DNA from: Verrucomicrobiota bacterium
GTDB lineage: Bacteria > Verrucomicrobiota > Verrucomicrobiia > Chthoniobacterales > JAFAMB01
Reading direction: 5' to 3'
Assembly: GCA_019242435.1 (NCBI GenBank)
Contig: JAFAVN010000590.1
Coordinates: forward strand, 1 to 5,598
Length of the DNA stretch: 5,598 bases
Position 1 is the first letter of the stretch, and every line of letters starts with the position of its first letter. Under the pieces are notes generated by a model. It had not been told where the DNA came from, did not search any database, and saw only the letters and a program-made list of their open reading frames with translations. The position numbers were made by a program, and so were the translations under genes. Shown piece after piece: positions 1 through 5,562 of the stretch.

Positions 1-29
1 CAAAATAGGGGTCCTTTCCGAAGGAAGCT

Positions 30-51
30 TATAGGACGTATTCGGCCTATA
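30..51. promoter_or_regulatory. Dyad upstream of the exporter gene, possible operator
   Basis: A perfect 6-bp inverted repeat, TATAGG at 30-35 and CCTATA at 46-51, is separated by 10 bases. It lies 64-85 bp before the exporter start codon. Half-sites one to two helical turns apart ahead of a drug-efflux gene are the arrangement used by TetR- or MarR-type repressors, but no regulator gene is in the window. A second, shorter TCCTT/AAGGA dyad lies just upstream (about 12-25). I could not assign convincing -35 and -10 hexamers. The operator role is inference; only the symmetry is seen. Confidence 0.3.
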
Positions 52-75
52 TGACATAACCTGGTGTGGCACCGA

Positions 76-89
76 TAACGCCGTCGTTA
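76..89. promoter_or_regulatory. Short dyad in the exporter leader
   Basis: TAACG (76-80) and CGTTA (85-89) form a perfect inverted repeat around four bases, 25-38 bp before the exporter start codon. A GGTG/CACC mini-dyad sits just before it at 63-73. At this position it could be a repressor half-site pair overlapping the transcript start, or a small hairpin in the leader RNA. A 5-bp stem can occur by chance, so this is weakly supported. Confidence 0.2.
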
Positions 90-114
90 ACACTTAACCC
101 CCAAGACTCTAACC

Positions 115-1683
115 ATGAAACCCATAAATCCGTGGTGGATCGGCTTAACGCTGACAATCGCTACTTTTATGGAGTTGTTGGATACCAGTATAGCGAATGT
201 GTCGCTACCCCACATTGCCGGAGGATTGGGGACCAGCGTTGATGAAGCAACCTGGGTTTTGACCAGTTATCTAGTGGCGAATGCAGTGGTGCTTCCCCTT
301 AGCGCCTGGCTCAGCCGGGTGTTCGGGCGCAAGAATTATTATATGGCCTGCGTAGCCCTGTTTACGTTTTGTTCTTTGCTCTGTGGGGTCGCGCCGAACC
401 TTGGATTTCTGATTCTCTTCCGAGTCTTGCAAGGGATTGCCGGGGGCGGTTTGGCGCCTTCGGAACAAGCGATGCTGGTTGATGCGTTTCCACCCGCTAA
501 ACGTGCGGCCGCGTTTGGACTTTACAGTATGGCCATCGTTTTGGCGCCTGCTCTCGGGCCGACGCTCGGTGGCTGGATCACGGACAATTCGTCCTGGCGC
601 TGGATTTTCTTCATCAACGTCCCGGTAGGAGCCTTGTCACTCTTCCTGACGAGCCAATTGGTAACCGACCCGCCGGCGTTTACCGAGGAGCGCCGCCGCC
701 TGAAAACTTCGGGCCAGGCGCGTATTGATTATGTCGGGATTCTGCTTTTTGCGGTTGGATTCGGTTTTCTCGAAGTTGTGCTGGACAAAGGTCAGGAAGA
801 CGATTGGTTCGGCAGCCCGTTTATCACAACGTTTACCGTTGTCAGCATCAGCGCATTGGTAATCGCTGTCATTTGGGAACTGCATCATAAAGACCCGGTA
901 GTGGACCTATCACTTCTGGCTAATCGCAACTTTGCGCTTTCCTGTGCGCTTTTCTTCCTCTTCGGTTTTATTTTGTTCTGCAGCACAGTGTTACTACCGC
1001 AGCTTTTGCAGTCGCTGGATAACTACGATGCTACCACCGCCGGAATGGCGTTAACGCCGGGAGCGTTGGTCATAGTAGTCATGGCTCCGTTGGTAGTGCG
1101 ATTGATACCCATCGTTGGCGCCAAACGCCTGATTTTTATCGGGTTCGTTATCTTGGGTTTCGCCGTCTGGCATTTGAGCCAACTTACTTTGCAGGCGGAT
1201 TACTGGGTGTTCGCCCGGGCACGAATGCTGCAGGGATTCGGCTTGGGTTTTCTAATCGTTCCGATCACGCAAGTTGCTTATTCTTATCTTCCTCCCGCTA
1301 AGAACAATAAGGCTAGCAGTCTGACGAACCTGTTTCGAAATGAAGGCGGGAGTTTCGGCATCACTTTCGCGAATGTCATTCTGGCGCAGCGGGCCCAGTT
1401 TCACCAGAGCATCCTGGCACAACATGCAACCCCGGAGAGATCAATCTATCGCGATTGGATAAACCAGACCACACACGCATTCATGCAAGCCGGGTACACC
1501 GTGATCGAAGCCACGAATCGAGCGCAAGGGGAGCTGTATAATATCTTGAGCCAACAAGCTTCGCTGCTCTCCTATTTTGATTGCTTTACCGGCCTATTAT
1601 TGCCGGCCTTGATTGGCGTGCTGTTAGCGCTGACGATCAAGAAGTTCCAGGCGCCAGGAAAGGCGCCGGCGGGCGGCCATTGA
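115..1683 (+). CDS. DHA2-family (EmrB/QacA type) MFS drug exporter
   Basis: An inner-membrane proton-driven multidrug exporter of the major facilitator superfamily, 522 residues, close to the usual length of about 510 for the 14-helix DHA2 group. Visible signatures are the helix-1 motif LDTSIANVSLP (residues 22-32), motif A in the form LSRVFGRK (66-73), motif B RVLQGIAGG (103-111), and the antiporter motif C APALGPTLGGW (144-154) followed by WRWIFFINVPVG (161-172). The second half keeps RMLQGFGLG (370-378) and FRNEGGSFG (407-415), typical of EmrB-like proteins. The stretch at about 424-487 is a long polar loop before the last helix, as in other DHA2 proteins. The ATG at 115 is chosen because the N-terminus aligns with the family; no Shine-Dalgarno is visible before it. 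EmrB proteins usually work with an EmrA adaptor and an outer-membrane channel; neither is in the window, though an upstream partner may lie outside it. Substrate unknown. The gene is convergent with the crotonase gene. Confidence 0.93.
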   Translation: MKPINPWWIGLTLTIATFMELLDTSIANVSLPHIAGGLGTSVDEATWVLTSYLVANAVVLPLSAWLSRVFGRKNYYMACVALFTFCSLLCGVAPNLGFLILFRVLQGIAGGGLAPSEQAMLVDAFPPAKRAAAFGLYSMAIVLAPALGPTLGGWITDNSSWRWIFFINVPVGALSLFLTSQLVTDPPAFTEERRRLKTSGQARIDYVGILLFAVGFGFLEVVLDKGQEDDWFGSPFITTFTVVSISALVIAVIWELHHKDPVVDLSLLANRNFALSCALFFLFGFILFCSTVLLPQLLQSLDNYDATTAGMALTPGALVIVVMAPLVVRLIPIVGAKRLIFIGFVILGFAVWHLSQLTLQADYWVFARARMLQGFGLGFLIVPITQVAYSYLPPAKNNKASSLTNLFRNEGGSFGITFANVILAQRAQFHQSILAQHATPERSIYRDWINQTTHAFMQAGYTVIEATNRAQGELYNILSQQASLLSYFDCFTGLLLPALIGVLLALTIKKFQAPGKAPAGGH

Positions 1684-1698
1684 GTCGAGCCTGGAACT
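1643..1698. terminator. Possible stem-loop at the convergent gene junction
   Basis: AGTTCCAGGC at 1643-1652, inside the last codons of the exporter gene, is the exact reverse complement of GCCTGGAACT at 1689-1698 between the two stop codons. The 36-base loop contains GGCGCC (1662-1667), which could pair instead with GGCGCC at 1650-1655, overlapping the outer stem. The hairpin is placed where a bidirectional terminator between convergent genes is expected. There is no clear T-run on either side, so it is not a classical intrinsic terminator; the function is inference. Confidence 0.28.
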
Positions 1699-1703
1699 AG
1701 CTT

Positions 1704-2492
1704 CTAACTCTCCGTTCGCCCGGCACGTGCAAGGGTGAACGCCTGCAGGCCGTCTCGAAGCGCAGCGGTCGGAACGACTCGGGCAAACGCTTCCGCTTCG
1801 ATTGCCAGACCTTCATCGATCGTTGTGTTCAGACCTCGGGTTGCTGCATGAAGGCAGGCCGCGACGGCAGTGGGTGCAAATCCGGCAATGTGCAAGGCGA
1901 GGCCGGCAGCTTCGTCCAGGAGATTTTCCTTTGGTACTATCCGATTGATCAGTCCGATTTGTTTAGCTTCGTCGGCGCTAATCGGCTCCGCAGTCAGAAG
2001 CATTTGTAAGGCTCGCTTCCGGCCGATCAATCGCGGTAGCCGCTGAGTACCGCCGAAACAGGGAGGCATGCCCAGCGCGATCTCGGATTTGGCAAAACGC
2101 GCATCTGGAACCGCCAGCGAGAGGTGAGTCGCTTCCACAATTTCACAGCCTCCGCCGTATGCCAGCCCGTTTACGGCGGCAATTATCGGTTTTGAAAAAC
2201 TCTCGATCCGCCGGGTCATCGCTTGACCCCGGCGCACAAATTGACGATGAGCGATCTCCGGACCGCGAGCCACATCCTGGGAAAATTGGTGAATATCTGC
2301 GCCGGCGCTAAAAGCTCGGCCGGAACCGGTTAACACGACGGCGCGGACGGAGTCTTCAGGTTCGATTTGGTCGAGGGCTTGGACAATGGCGTCCACCAAC
2401 TCGTAATTCAGAGCATTGAGCTTGGCAGGCCGCTCAAAGGTCAGGATAGCCACCGACTTGCGATCGGCTCGGGAGAGGGGATTGGATTCCAT
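1704..2492 (-). CDS. Enoyl-CoA hydratase/isomerase (crotonase) family protein
   Basis: A cytoplasmic crotonase-fold protein of 262 residues, the normal size for the family. Members hydrate trans-2-enoyl-CoA or shift its double bond in fatty acid or amino acid degradation. The oxyanion-hole segments are present: FSAGADI (61-67) and AYGGGCE (111-117). Both glutamates used by true hydratases are kept, E117 in GGGCE and E137 in SEIALG, followed by GMPPCFGGTQRLPRLIG (141-157). This favours real hydratase activity over a non-hydratase paralogue, but the substrate cannot be named. The ATG at 2492 is chosen because the family's beta-strand SVAILTFERPAKLNALN starts shortly after it; an in-frame TTG at 2543 would add 17 residues unlike the family. 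The start is preceded by a pyrimidine-rich stretch instead of a Shine-Dalgarno. It is the last of five minus-strand genes, 145 bp after the lipoprotein, with its stop 20 bp from that of the convergent exporter. Confidence 0.9.
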   Translation of the reverse strand: MESNPLSRADRKSVAILTFERPAKLNALNYELVDAIVQALDQIEPEDSVRAVVLTGSGRAFSAGADIHQFSQDVARGPEIAHRQFVRRGQAMTRRIESFSKPIIAAVNGLAYGGGCEIVEATHLSLAVPDARFAKSEIALGMPPCFGGTQRLPRLIGRKRALQMLLTAEPISADEAKQIGLINRIVPKENLLDEAAGLALHIAGFAPTAVAACLHAATRGLNTTIDEGLAIEAEAFARVVPTAALRDGLQAFTLARAGRTES

Positions 2493-2637
2493 AGAAAAAG
2501 AAAGGAAAGCCTTACGGATAGGAGATCTCCCGCTTTGCTGCAACCCAGGGATGTTGAGCGAGGGTTGTCCGGCGGAGCCTGGCTTAACAGCGGCTGCCCG
2601 TCAAAACGAAGCGGCTTCTACGACCCGCGCATCCCGG

Positions 2638-2820
2638 TTACTGGCCGGCCGGAACCACAACTGGGTTGCCGCTCGGTGCGACTGCGGGCGATACCACCGT
2701 AGTTCTCGTGGTCGTAGTAGTGGTGGTCGGCGGAGGCGGAACCTCGCTCTCGCACGCCACCAGGTAAACCGCTGATGCCGCCACAAGCACAAACCGCAAA
2801 ATGCTGATAGGCTTCTTCAT
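2638..2820 (-). CDS. Small proline/threonine-rich lipoprotein, hypothetical
   Basis: A 60-residue protein of unknown function with a textbook lipoprotein signal: lysines at 2-3, a hydrophobic segment (about 6-22), and the lipobox L20-V21-A22-C23. Signal peptidase II should cut before C23, leaving a lipidated peptide of only 38 residues. Residue +2 is glutamate, not the aspartate that retains lipoproteins in the inner membrane of enterobacteria, so outer-membrane sorting is possible. The mature part begins with four prolines (28-31) and seven threonines (32-38), then TVVSPAVAPSGNPVVVP; it looks unstructured with no catalytic domain. The ATG at 2820 gives the cleanest signal peptide. An ATG five codons upstream (2835) has an AGGG about 6 nt before it and is a real alternative. 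The gene follows DUF1203 by 79 bp on the same strand and may be co-transcribed. Coding is supported by the signal peptide and by the mixed codons of the Pro/Thr tracts. Confidence 0.68.
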   Translation of the reverse strand: MKKPISILRFVLVAASAVYLVACESEVPPPPTTTTTTTRTTVVSPAVAPSGNPVVVPAGQ

Positions 2821-2899
2821 GCAACCGATTCGCATCCAAGACCCTACGCGGATCTGAAACCTCGTTTGCTGTCCCTGCCGTCGTGCATGCTTTTGCCGG

Positions 2900-3379
2900 T
2901 CAGGCGCGATCGATGCGACATTGATAACAGCCCGGCTTCGCATTATGAACGTGGAGGTAAGCGACGCGCTCGTGGCTGAACAAAACCTGTATAGCCGACT
3001 CTAGATCCTTCCCTTCAACCACCTCCGCTGCAATCAGCATATCCGAGTCGTCATAGGCCCGCACCGACAATAATCTTCGCCGAAGCAGTTCGGGTATCTG
3101 GTTTTCAGACGAGTAAGTTGCGGCTGCGGATTCACGGACAAAGACCGGTCCGATACTCCGGTAAGGAGACGATCCCGGGAGGTGTTCGAAATTAAGTAAC
3201 AAGACCGGCTCGCCGATCTCTGCATCCGTCAAACTGACCCGGCACGGGAATCCCGGCTTCGCGTCCGCTGTCAGCCTTACCACTCGATATTTTTTCAATT
3301 CCTCATCCGGCAGTCCACGAAATTGATCGATAACCGCTGCAGACAGCCCGGAGACTCTAAATGGGTATGTTACGTTCAT
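2900..3379 (-). CDS. DUF1203 family protein
   Basis: A 159-residue soluble protein that I recognise as DUF1203, a family of unknown function with compact full-length members of about this size. Family landmarks run the length of the protein: LPDEELKKY (23-31), the block KPGFPCRVSLTDAE (41-54), GEPVLLLNFEHLPGSSPYR (56-74), GPVFVRE (77-83), RRLLSVRAYD (101-110), and the C-terminal YLHVHNAKPGCY (141-152) ending in RIDRA. The conserved cysteines and histidines (C46, H66, H143, H145, C151) could bind a metal or be catalytic, but that is inference. The ATG at 3379 is well supported: GGAGGG (3382-3387) lies directly before it, the best ribosome binding site in the window, and the N-terminus matches the family. 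No signal peptide or membrane segment is seen. The gene is followed by the lipoprotein 79 bp later and preceded by a 183-bp gap with strong dyads. Confidence 0.9.
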   Translation of the reverse strand: MNVTYPFRVSGLSAAVIDQFRGLPDEELKKYRVVRLTADAKPGFPCRVSLTDAEIGEPVLLLNFEHLPGSSPYRSIGPVFVRESAAATYSSENQIPELLRRRLLSVRAYDDSDMLIAAEVVEGKDLESAIQVLFSHERVAYLHVHNAKPGCYQCRIDRA

Positions 3380-3381
3380 TA

Positions 3382-3387
3382 CCCTCC
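3382..3387 (-). promoter_or_regulatory. Ribosome binding site of the DUF1203 gene
   Basis: On the minus strand GGAGGG stands two to three bases before the ATG at 3379. The spacing is shorter than the usual 5-9 bases, but the match to the anti-Shine-Dalgarno is strong and stands out because most other genes here have none. It supports the chosen start. Confidence 0.55.
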
Positions 3388-3403
3388 AGTATCACGGCGG
3401 GTG

Positions 3404-3440
3404 GAAAACGTCCGGCCGTTTTCGGACAAGCAATGTCCGG
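3404..3440. promoter_or_regulatory. Overlapping dyads upstream of the DUF1203 gene
   Basis: GAAAACG (3404-3410) and CGTTTTC (3417-3423) form a perfect 7-bp inverted repeat with a six-base centre. Interleaved with it, GTCCGG occurs at 3410-3415 and again at 3435-3440, with CGGAC at 3423-3427 between them, so CGGAC can pair with either copy. The block lies 25-61 bp upstream of the DUF1203 start codon. It could be an operator, or in the minus-strand leader RNA a set of mutually exclusive hairpins. The rest of the 3380-3562 gap contains a GGGATTCCC palindrome (3465-3473) and a GAGTTAA direct repeat (3480-3486, 3492-3498) but no gene that I can support. Confidence 0.33.
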
Positions 3441-3562
3441 GCATGACCAATAGCAGATGGAACCGGGATTCCCTAAGGAGAGTTAAATTACGAGTTAAGT
3501 CCCGCCTGGCCCGCTTGCAGCGATTCGCGTAATGATGCTGGCCGGGCCTTCGGCACAAAAAT

Positions 3563-4156
3563 TTACGCGCCTTCTATAAATCCTCGAATCTTCGCCAAAA
3601 TGCGATCGTCCACCTTCTCCTGCATTTCGTTGCTCTTTTTCAGATGGGTTTTAGTAACCATCAATGAATGGTCGCCTTCCTCGACGATATAGAGATCGTT
3701 TGGGGCAGTCATCCGTTTACGGACACTTTCCAGGAGATCCAATGGGCAAAGCGAGTCACGAGTCCCTTGTACGAAGAGAATTGGCGTGAAAATCTTCCGA
3801 AGCACTTCGTCGCGCATTTTCGAACTGTCGCCGGCCCCGCACAGGGGATAACCGAGACAGACAACCGCAGCTAGCTTTTCTTCGAGTGCAACATGGCAGC
3901 CAACCCGGCCGCCCATACTCTTTCCGATGAGAACCGGCTCCCCATCAAACTTTTTTCGGGCCTCGGCCAAAGCTTCGCGATGCGCTGCGATCAGCTTTGG
4001 AAGTGGATCCGGGCGTTTTCGATGTTCTTTCATGTAGGGGTAATCGAAAGCGAATACCGGACCGATAATCCGTAACTTGTCAGCCCAACGCCGCATCCAG
4101 GGATGCGAGGACGGTGCACCGGCGCCATGAGCCAGGACGAAGAAGATCGTTTTCAT
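3563..4156 (-). CDS. Alpha/beta hydrolase, KANL3/Tex30-like family
   Basis: A predicted cytoplasmic serine hydrolase of 197 residues, of the small alpha/beta hydrolase type related to COG3571 and the KANL3/Tex30 domain. The first strand and oxyanion region read FFVLAHGAGAPSSHPWM (5-21), the hallmark of the group. The nucleophile elbow is GKSMGG with S80, the acid is D134 in QGTRDSLCP, and the base is H163 in EEGDHSL, so the triad is complete and in the expected order. LGYPLCGAGD (101-110) is the usual strand after the nucleophile helix. Substrate is unknown; bacterial members are commonly annotated only as esterase-like or dienelactone hydrolase-like. The ATG at 4156 is chosen because the family begins at this strand; an in-frame ATG at 4222 would add 22 unlike residues and lies in a dyad-rich region. 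No Shine-Dalgarno is visible at either. The gene stands alone, about 230 bp after the desaturase and 183 bp before DUF1203. Confidence 0.87.
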   Translation of the reverse strand: MKTIFFVLAHGAGAPSSHPWMRRWADKLRIIGPVFAFDYPYMKEHRKRPDPLPKLIAAHREALAEARKKFDGEPVLIGKSMGGRVGCHVALEEKLAAVVCLGYPLCGAGDSSKMRDEVLRKIFTPILFVQGTRDSLCPLDLLESVRKRMTAPNDLYIVEEGDHSLMVTKTHLKKSNEMQEKVDDRILAKIRGFIEGA

Positions 4157-4191
4157 GGTTACAGCCGGGAGAATCGTAAAGGAAGGAGAAG

Positions 4192-4209
4192 GGAGTTCGA
4201 GGAGTGCAG
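4192..4209 (+). repeat. Inverted partial copy of the 9-bp intergenic repeat
   Basis: The 18 bases here match the reverse complement of 4338-4355 at 16 positions, so the same repeat is present in opposite orientation about 130 bp away. It sits at the end of a purine-rich run (from about 4179) in the hydrolase leader, 36-53 bp upstream of the hydrolase start. Confidence 0.5.
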
Positions 4210-4211
4210 AA

Positions 4212-4258
4212 TGCCGAAGCATGCTTTCAGAGTTGAACTCTCACCTTTCAGTTCGGCA
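4212..4258. promoter_or_regulatory. Nested dyads in the desaturase-hydrolase gap
   Basis: TGCCGAA (4212-4218) is the exact reverse complement of TTCGGCA (4252-4258). Inside the interval, AGAGTTGAACTCT (4229-4241) is an odd-length palindrome, and CTTTCAG is repeated directly (4224-4230, 4245-4251). The element lies 56-102 bp upstream of the hydrolase start, also downstream of the desaturase stop. It may be an operator, a leader hairpin, or part of the surrounding repeat element. There is no T-run on the minus strand to make it a classical terminator. Confidence 0.28.
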
Positions 4259-4331
4259 AGGCAGACTGTTCTGGAAACACTATTGAGTCTGGGCTAAAAG
4301 GAACGTCCAGGCGGGAAGATGGCTCGTCGGA

Positions 4332-4390
4332 GCACTCCTGAACTCCTTGAACTCCTGCCCTTCTTGAGCTCTGAACTCCTTCAACTCTAG
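4332..4390. repeat. Degenerate 9-bp tandem repeat (GAACTCCTT)
   Basis: Units read GCACTCCT (4332-4339), GAACTCCTT (4340-4348), GAACTCCTG (4349-4357), then after a diverged stretch GAACTCCTT (4373-4381) and CAACTCTAG (4382-4390). The segments 4338-4354 and 4371-4387 agree at 16 of 17 positions. On the minus strand this is an AGGAGTTCA-type purine-rich repeat directly after, and overlapping, the desaturase stop codon (4387-4389). It contains many Shine-Dalgarno-like GGAG cores with no suitable gene behind them. The rest of the 4157-4386 gap holds the dyads and the inverted copy described separately; I see no gene in it. Confidence 0.7.
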
Positions 4391-5478
4391 GCAAAACGCA
4401 CGCCACTGAGACGCAGGATGCTTGTGGCGGCCCGGATCTCCCGCCGCAACTCCGTAAGCATCTCGCGGGTGACTTCGAGTTGCTGGGCCTTCCGTTCCGT
4501 CCACTGCTGAGCAATCCCCATCAGCCGATGGTATGCATTAGCTAGATACGCGGACGCGGTCTCGGTCAGACCCGGGCGAGCGAGCGTTTGTTCAAGTCGC
4601 CGCTGAGCTTCGGCCAGTTCAGCTAACAAGATTTTTTCCGCCGGTACGCGACGCAGTTTTTTAACTAAACCCACTTTTGAGAGGACCCAGATCAACCATT
4701 TCGTGGGATCGATCTGCCACGGTTTTACTCCGTTTCGATAGTCGTGTTGGAATTCGTGGTGATAGTTATGATAACCCTCTCCCAACGTTATAATCGCGAG
4801 AAGCCAGGAGTCTCGCGCGCTGCATTTTGAGGAGTAGGGTTGCGAACCGATGTAATGACAAAGCGAGTTGATGCAGAAAGTAGCATGTTGCAGAACCACC
4901 ACTCGCAATACTCCTGCGATCAGAAATGCTCCCAGCGCTTCTTTCCAGCCGCCCCAGGCATATCCAAGTGCTGCCGGGAAAACGAATGCCACCAGTACCG
5001 CCAGCAAATGGATGTACCGGTCCTGCCAGACCACTAGGGGATCTTTTTTGAGATCCGCCACATTCTCGAATTGAGGCTCGGGTTTTAACTTGAACATCAA
5101 CCAGCCCATGTGGGCGTAAAACAGTCCCTTGCTGATGCAATAGGGATCGTCATCGTGATCGACGTGCTTGTGATGGCTTCGGTGTTCGCAGGCCCAGAGG
5201 AGGACCGAATTTTCAAACGCGCCTGCGCCAAAGACTACGGTGAGAAGCCGTACCAGCCAGTGCGCTTGAAAAGTGAGATGAGAAAAGAGCCGGTGGTATC
5301 CTAGCGTGATGGAAAAACCGCATGCCGCGAGCATGAAAAAGAACAAGCCAATCAAAAATGGGTCGATGCCGAAGGTAAAAAGGTACCAAGGCGCAGCCGT
5401 GACCGCCAAAAACAATGTGCCCATGAGGAATGAGCTGACGAGCCAATGCACCCGGTGGAAGGGAAATCGAGAAAACAT
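4387..5478 (-). CDS. Fatty acid desaturase, acyl-CoA delta-9 type
   Basis: A membrane-bound di-iron desaturase of 363 residues that inserts a double bond into saturated fatty acyl chains using oxygen and an external electron donor, to adjust membrane fluidity. The three histidine boxes are intact: HRLFSH (62-67), HRSHH (99-103) and HNYHH (237-241) within the canonical GEGYHNYHHEFQHDYRNG. The extra ligands known from stearoyl-CoA desaturase structures are also present as N204 and H208 in INSLCH. Hydrophobic segments at about 10-33, 39-60, 156-175 and 180-198 fit the four-helix topology. No cytochrome b5 domain is present, so ferredoxin or another reductase must supply electrons. Residues from about 278 form a charged, helical C-terminal tail. 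The ATG at 5478 is chosen; a GTG at 5514 would add 12 hydrophobic residues and neither has a clear ribosome binding site. The exact regioselectivity (delta-9) is inferred from the family, not shown. Confidence 0.92.
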   Translation of the reverse strand: MFSRFPFHRVHWLVSSFLMGTLFLAVTAAPWYLFTFGIDPFLIGLFFFMLAACGFSITLGYHRLFSHLTFQAHWLVRLLTVVFGAGAFENSVLLWACEHRSHHKHVDHDDDPYCISKGLFYAHMGWLMFKLKPEPQFENVADLKKDPLVVWQDRYIHLLAVLVAFVFPAALGYAWGGWKEALGAFLIAGVLRVVVLQHATFCINSLCHYIGSQPYSSKCSARDSWLLAIITLGEGYHNYHHEFQHDYRNGVKPWQIDPTKWLIWVLSKVGLVKKLRRVPAEKILLAELAEAQRRLEQTLARPGLTETASAYLANAYHRLMGIAQQWTERKAQQLEVTREMLTELRREIRAATSILRLSGVRFA

Positions 5479-5562
5479 GTTGTACGTAAGTATCAGGGCT
5501 GGCAGGCAGTACACCCTTTCCGTCTCGACGACAAGGGGAAACGTGAGCCCAAAGGGAGGGAA

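Noticed and set aside
2493..2543. Upstream TTG start for the crotonase gene
   Set aside because: It would add 17 residues not found in crotonases, with no ribosome binding site; the ATG at 2492 gives the standard length.
2367..2775. Plus-strand open frames opposite the crotonase start and lipoprotein
   Set aside because: Their peptides show low-complexity Arg/Gly composition and no family resemblance; the minus strand carries convincing genes over the same bases.
3541..3561. GCCG/CGGC hairpin next to an A-run as terminator
   Set aside because: The A-run (3557-3561) lies on the upstream side of the hairpin for the hydrolase transcript, so the order is wrong for an intrinsic terminator on the minus strand, and no plus-strand gene ends here.
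4332..4390. CRISPR-like array
   Set aside because: Units are only 9 bp, adjacent or irregular, without unique spacers, and no cas gene is present; the same applies to the 8-bp array at 5563-5598.
4248..4514. Minus-strand open frames with repeated EFKEF or VQGVQ-like peptides
   Set aside because: They are translations of the 9-bp intergenic repeat fused to the antisense or alternate frame of the desaturase 3' end; the desaturase frame has clear family motifs and explains the coding part.
1704..5478. A five-gene lipid-metabolism operon on the minus strand
   Set aside because: Gaps of 79-230 bp with dyads and repeats, and unrelated predicted functions, argue for separate units; only the desaturase and crotonase are lipid-related and they lie at opposite ends.
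5479..5514. Upstream GTG start for the desaturase
   Set aside because: A purine-rich GGAAAGG abuts the GTG with no spacing, and an ATG 12 codons later gives a normal N-terminus. It remains possible but is less likely.
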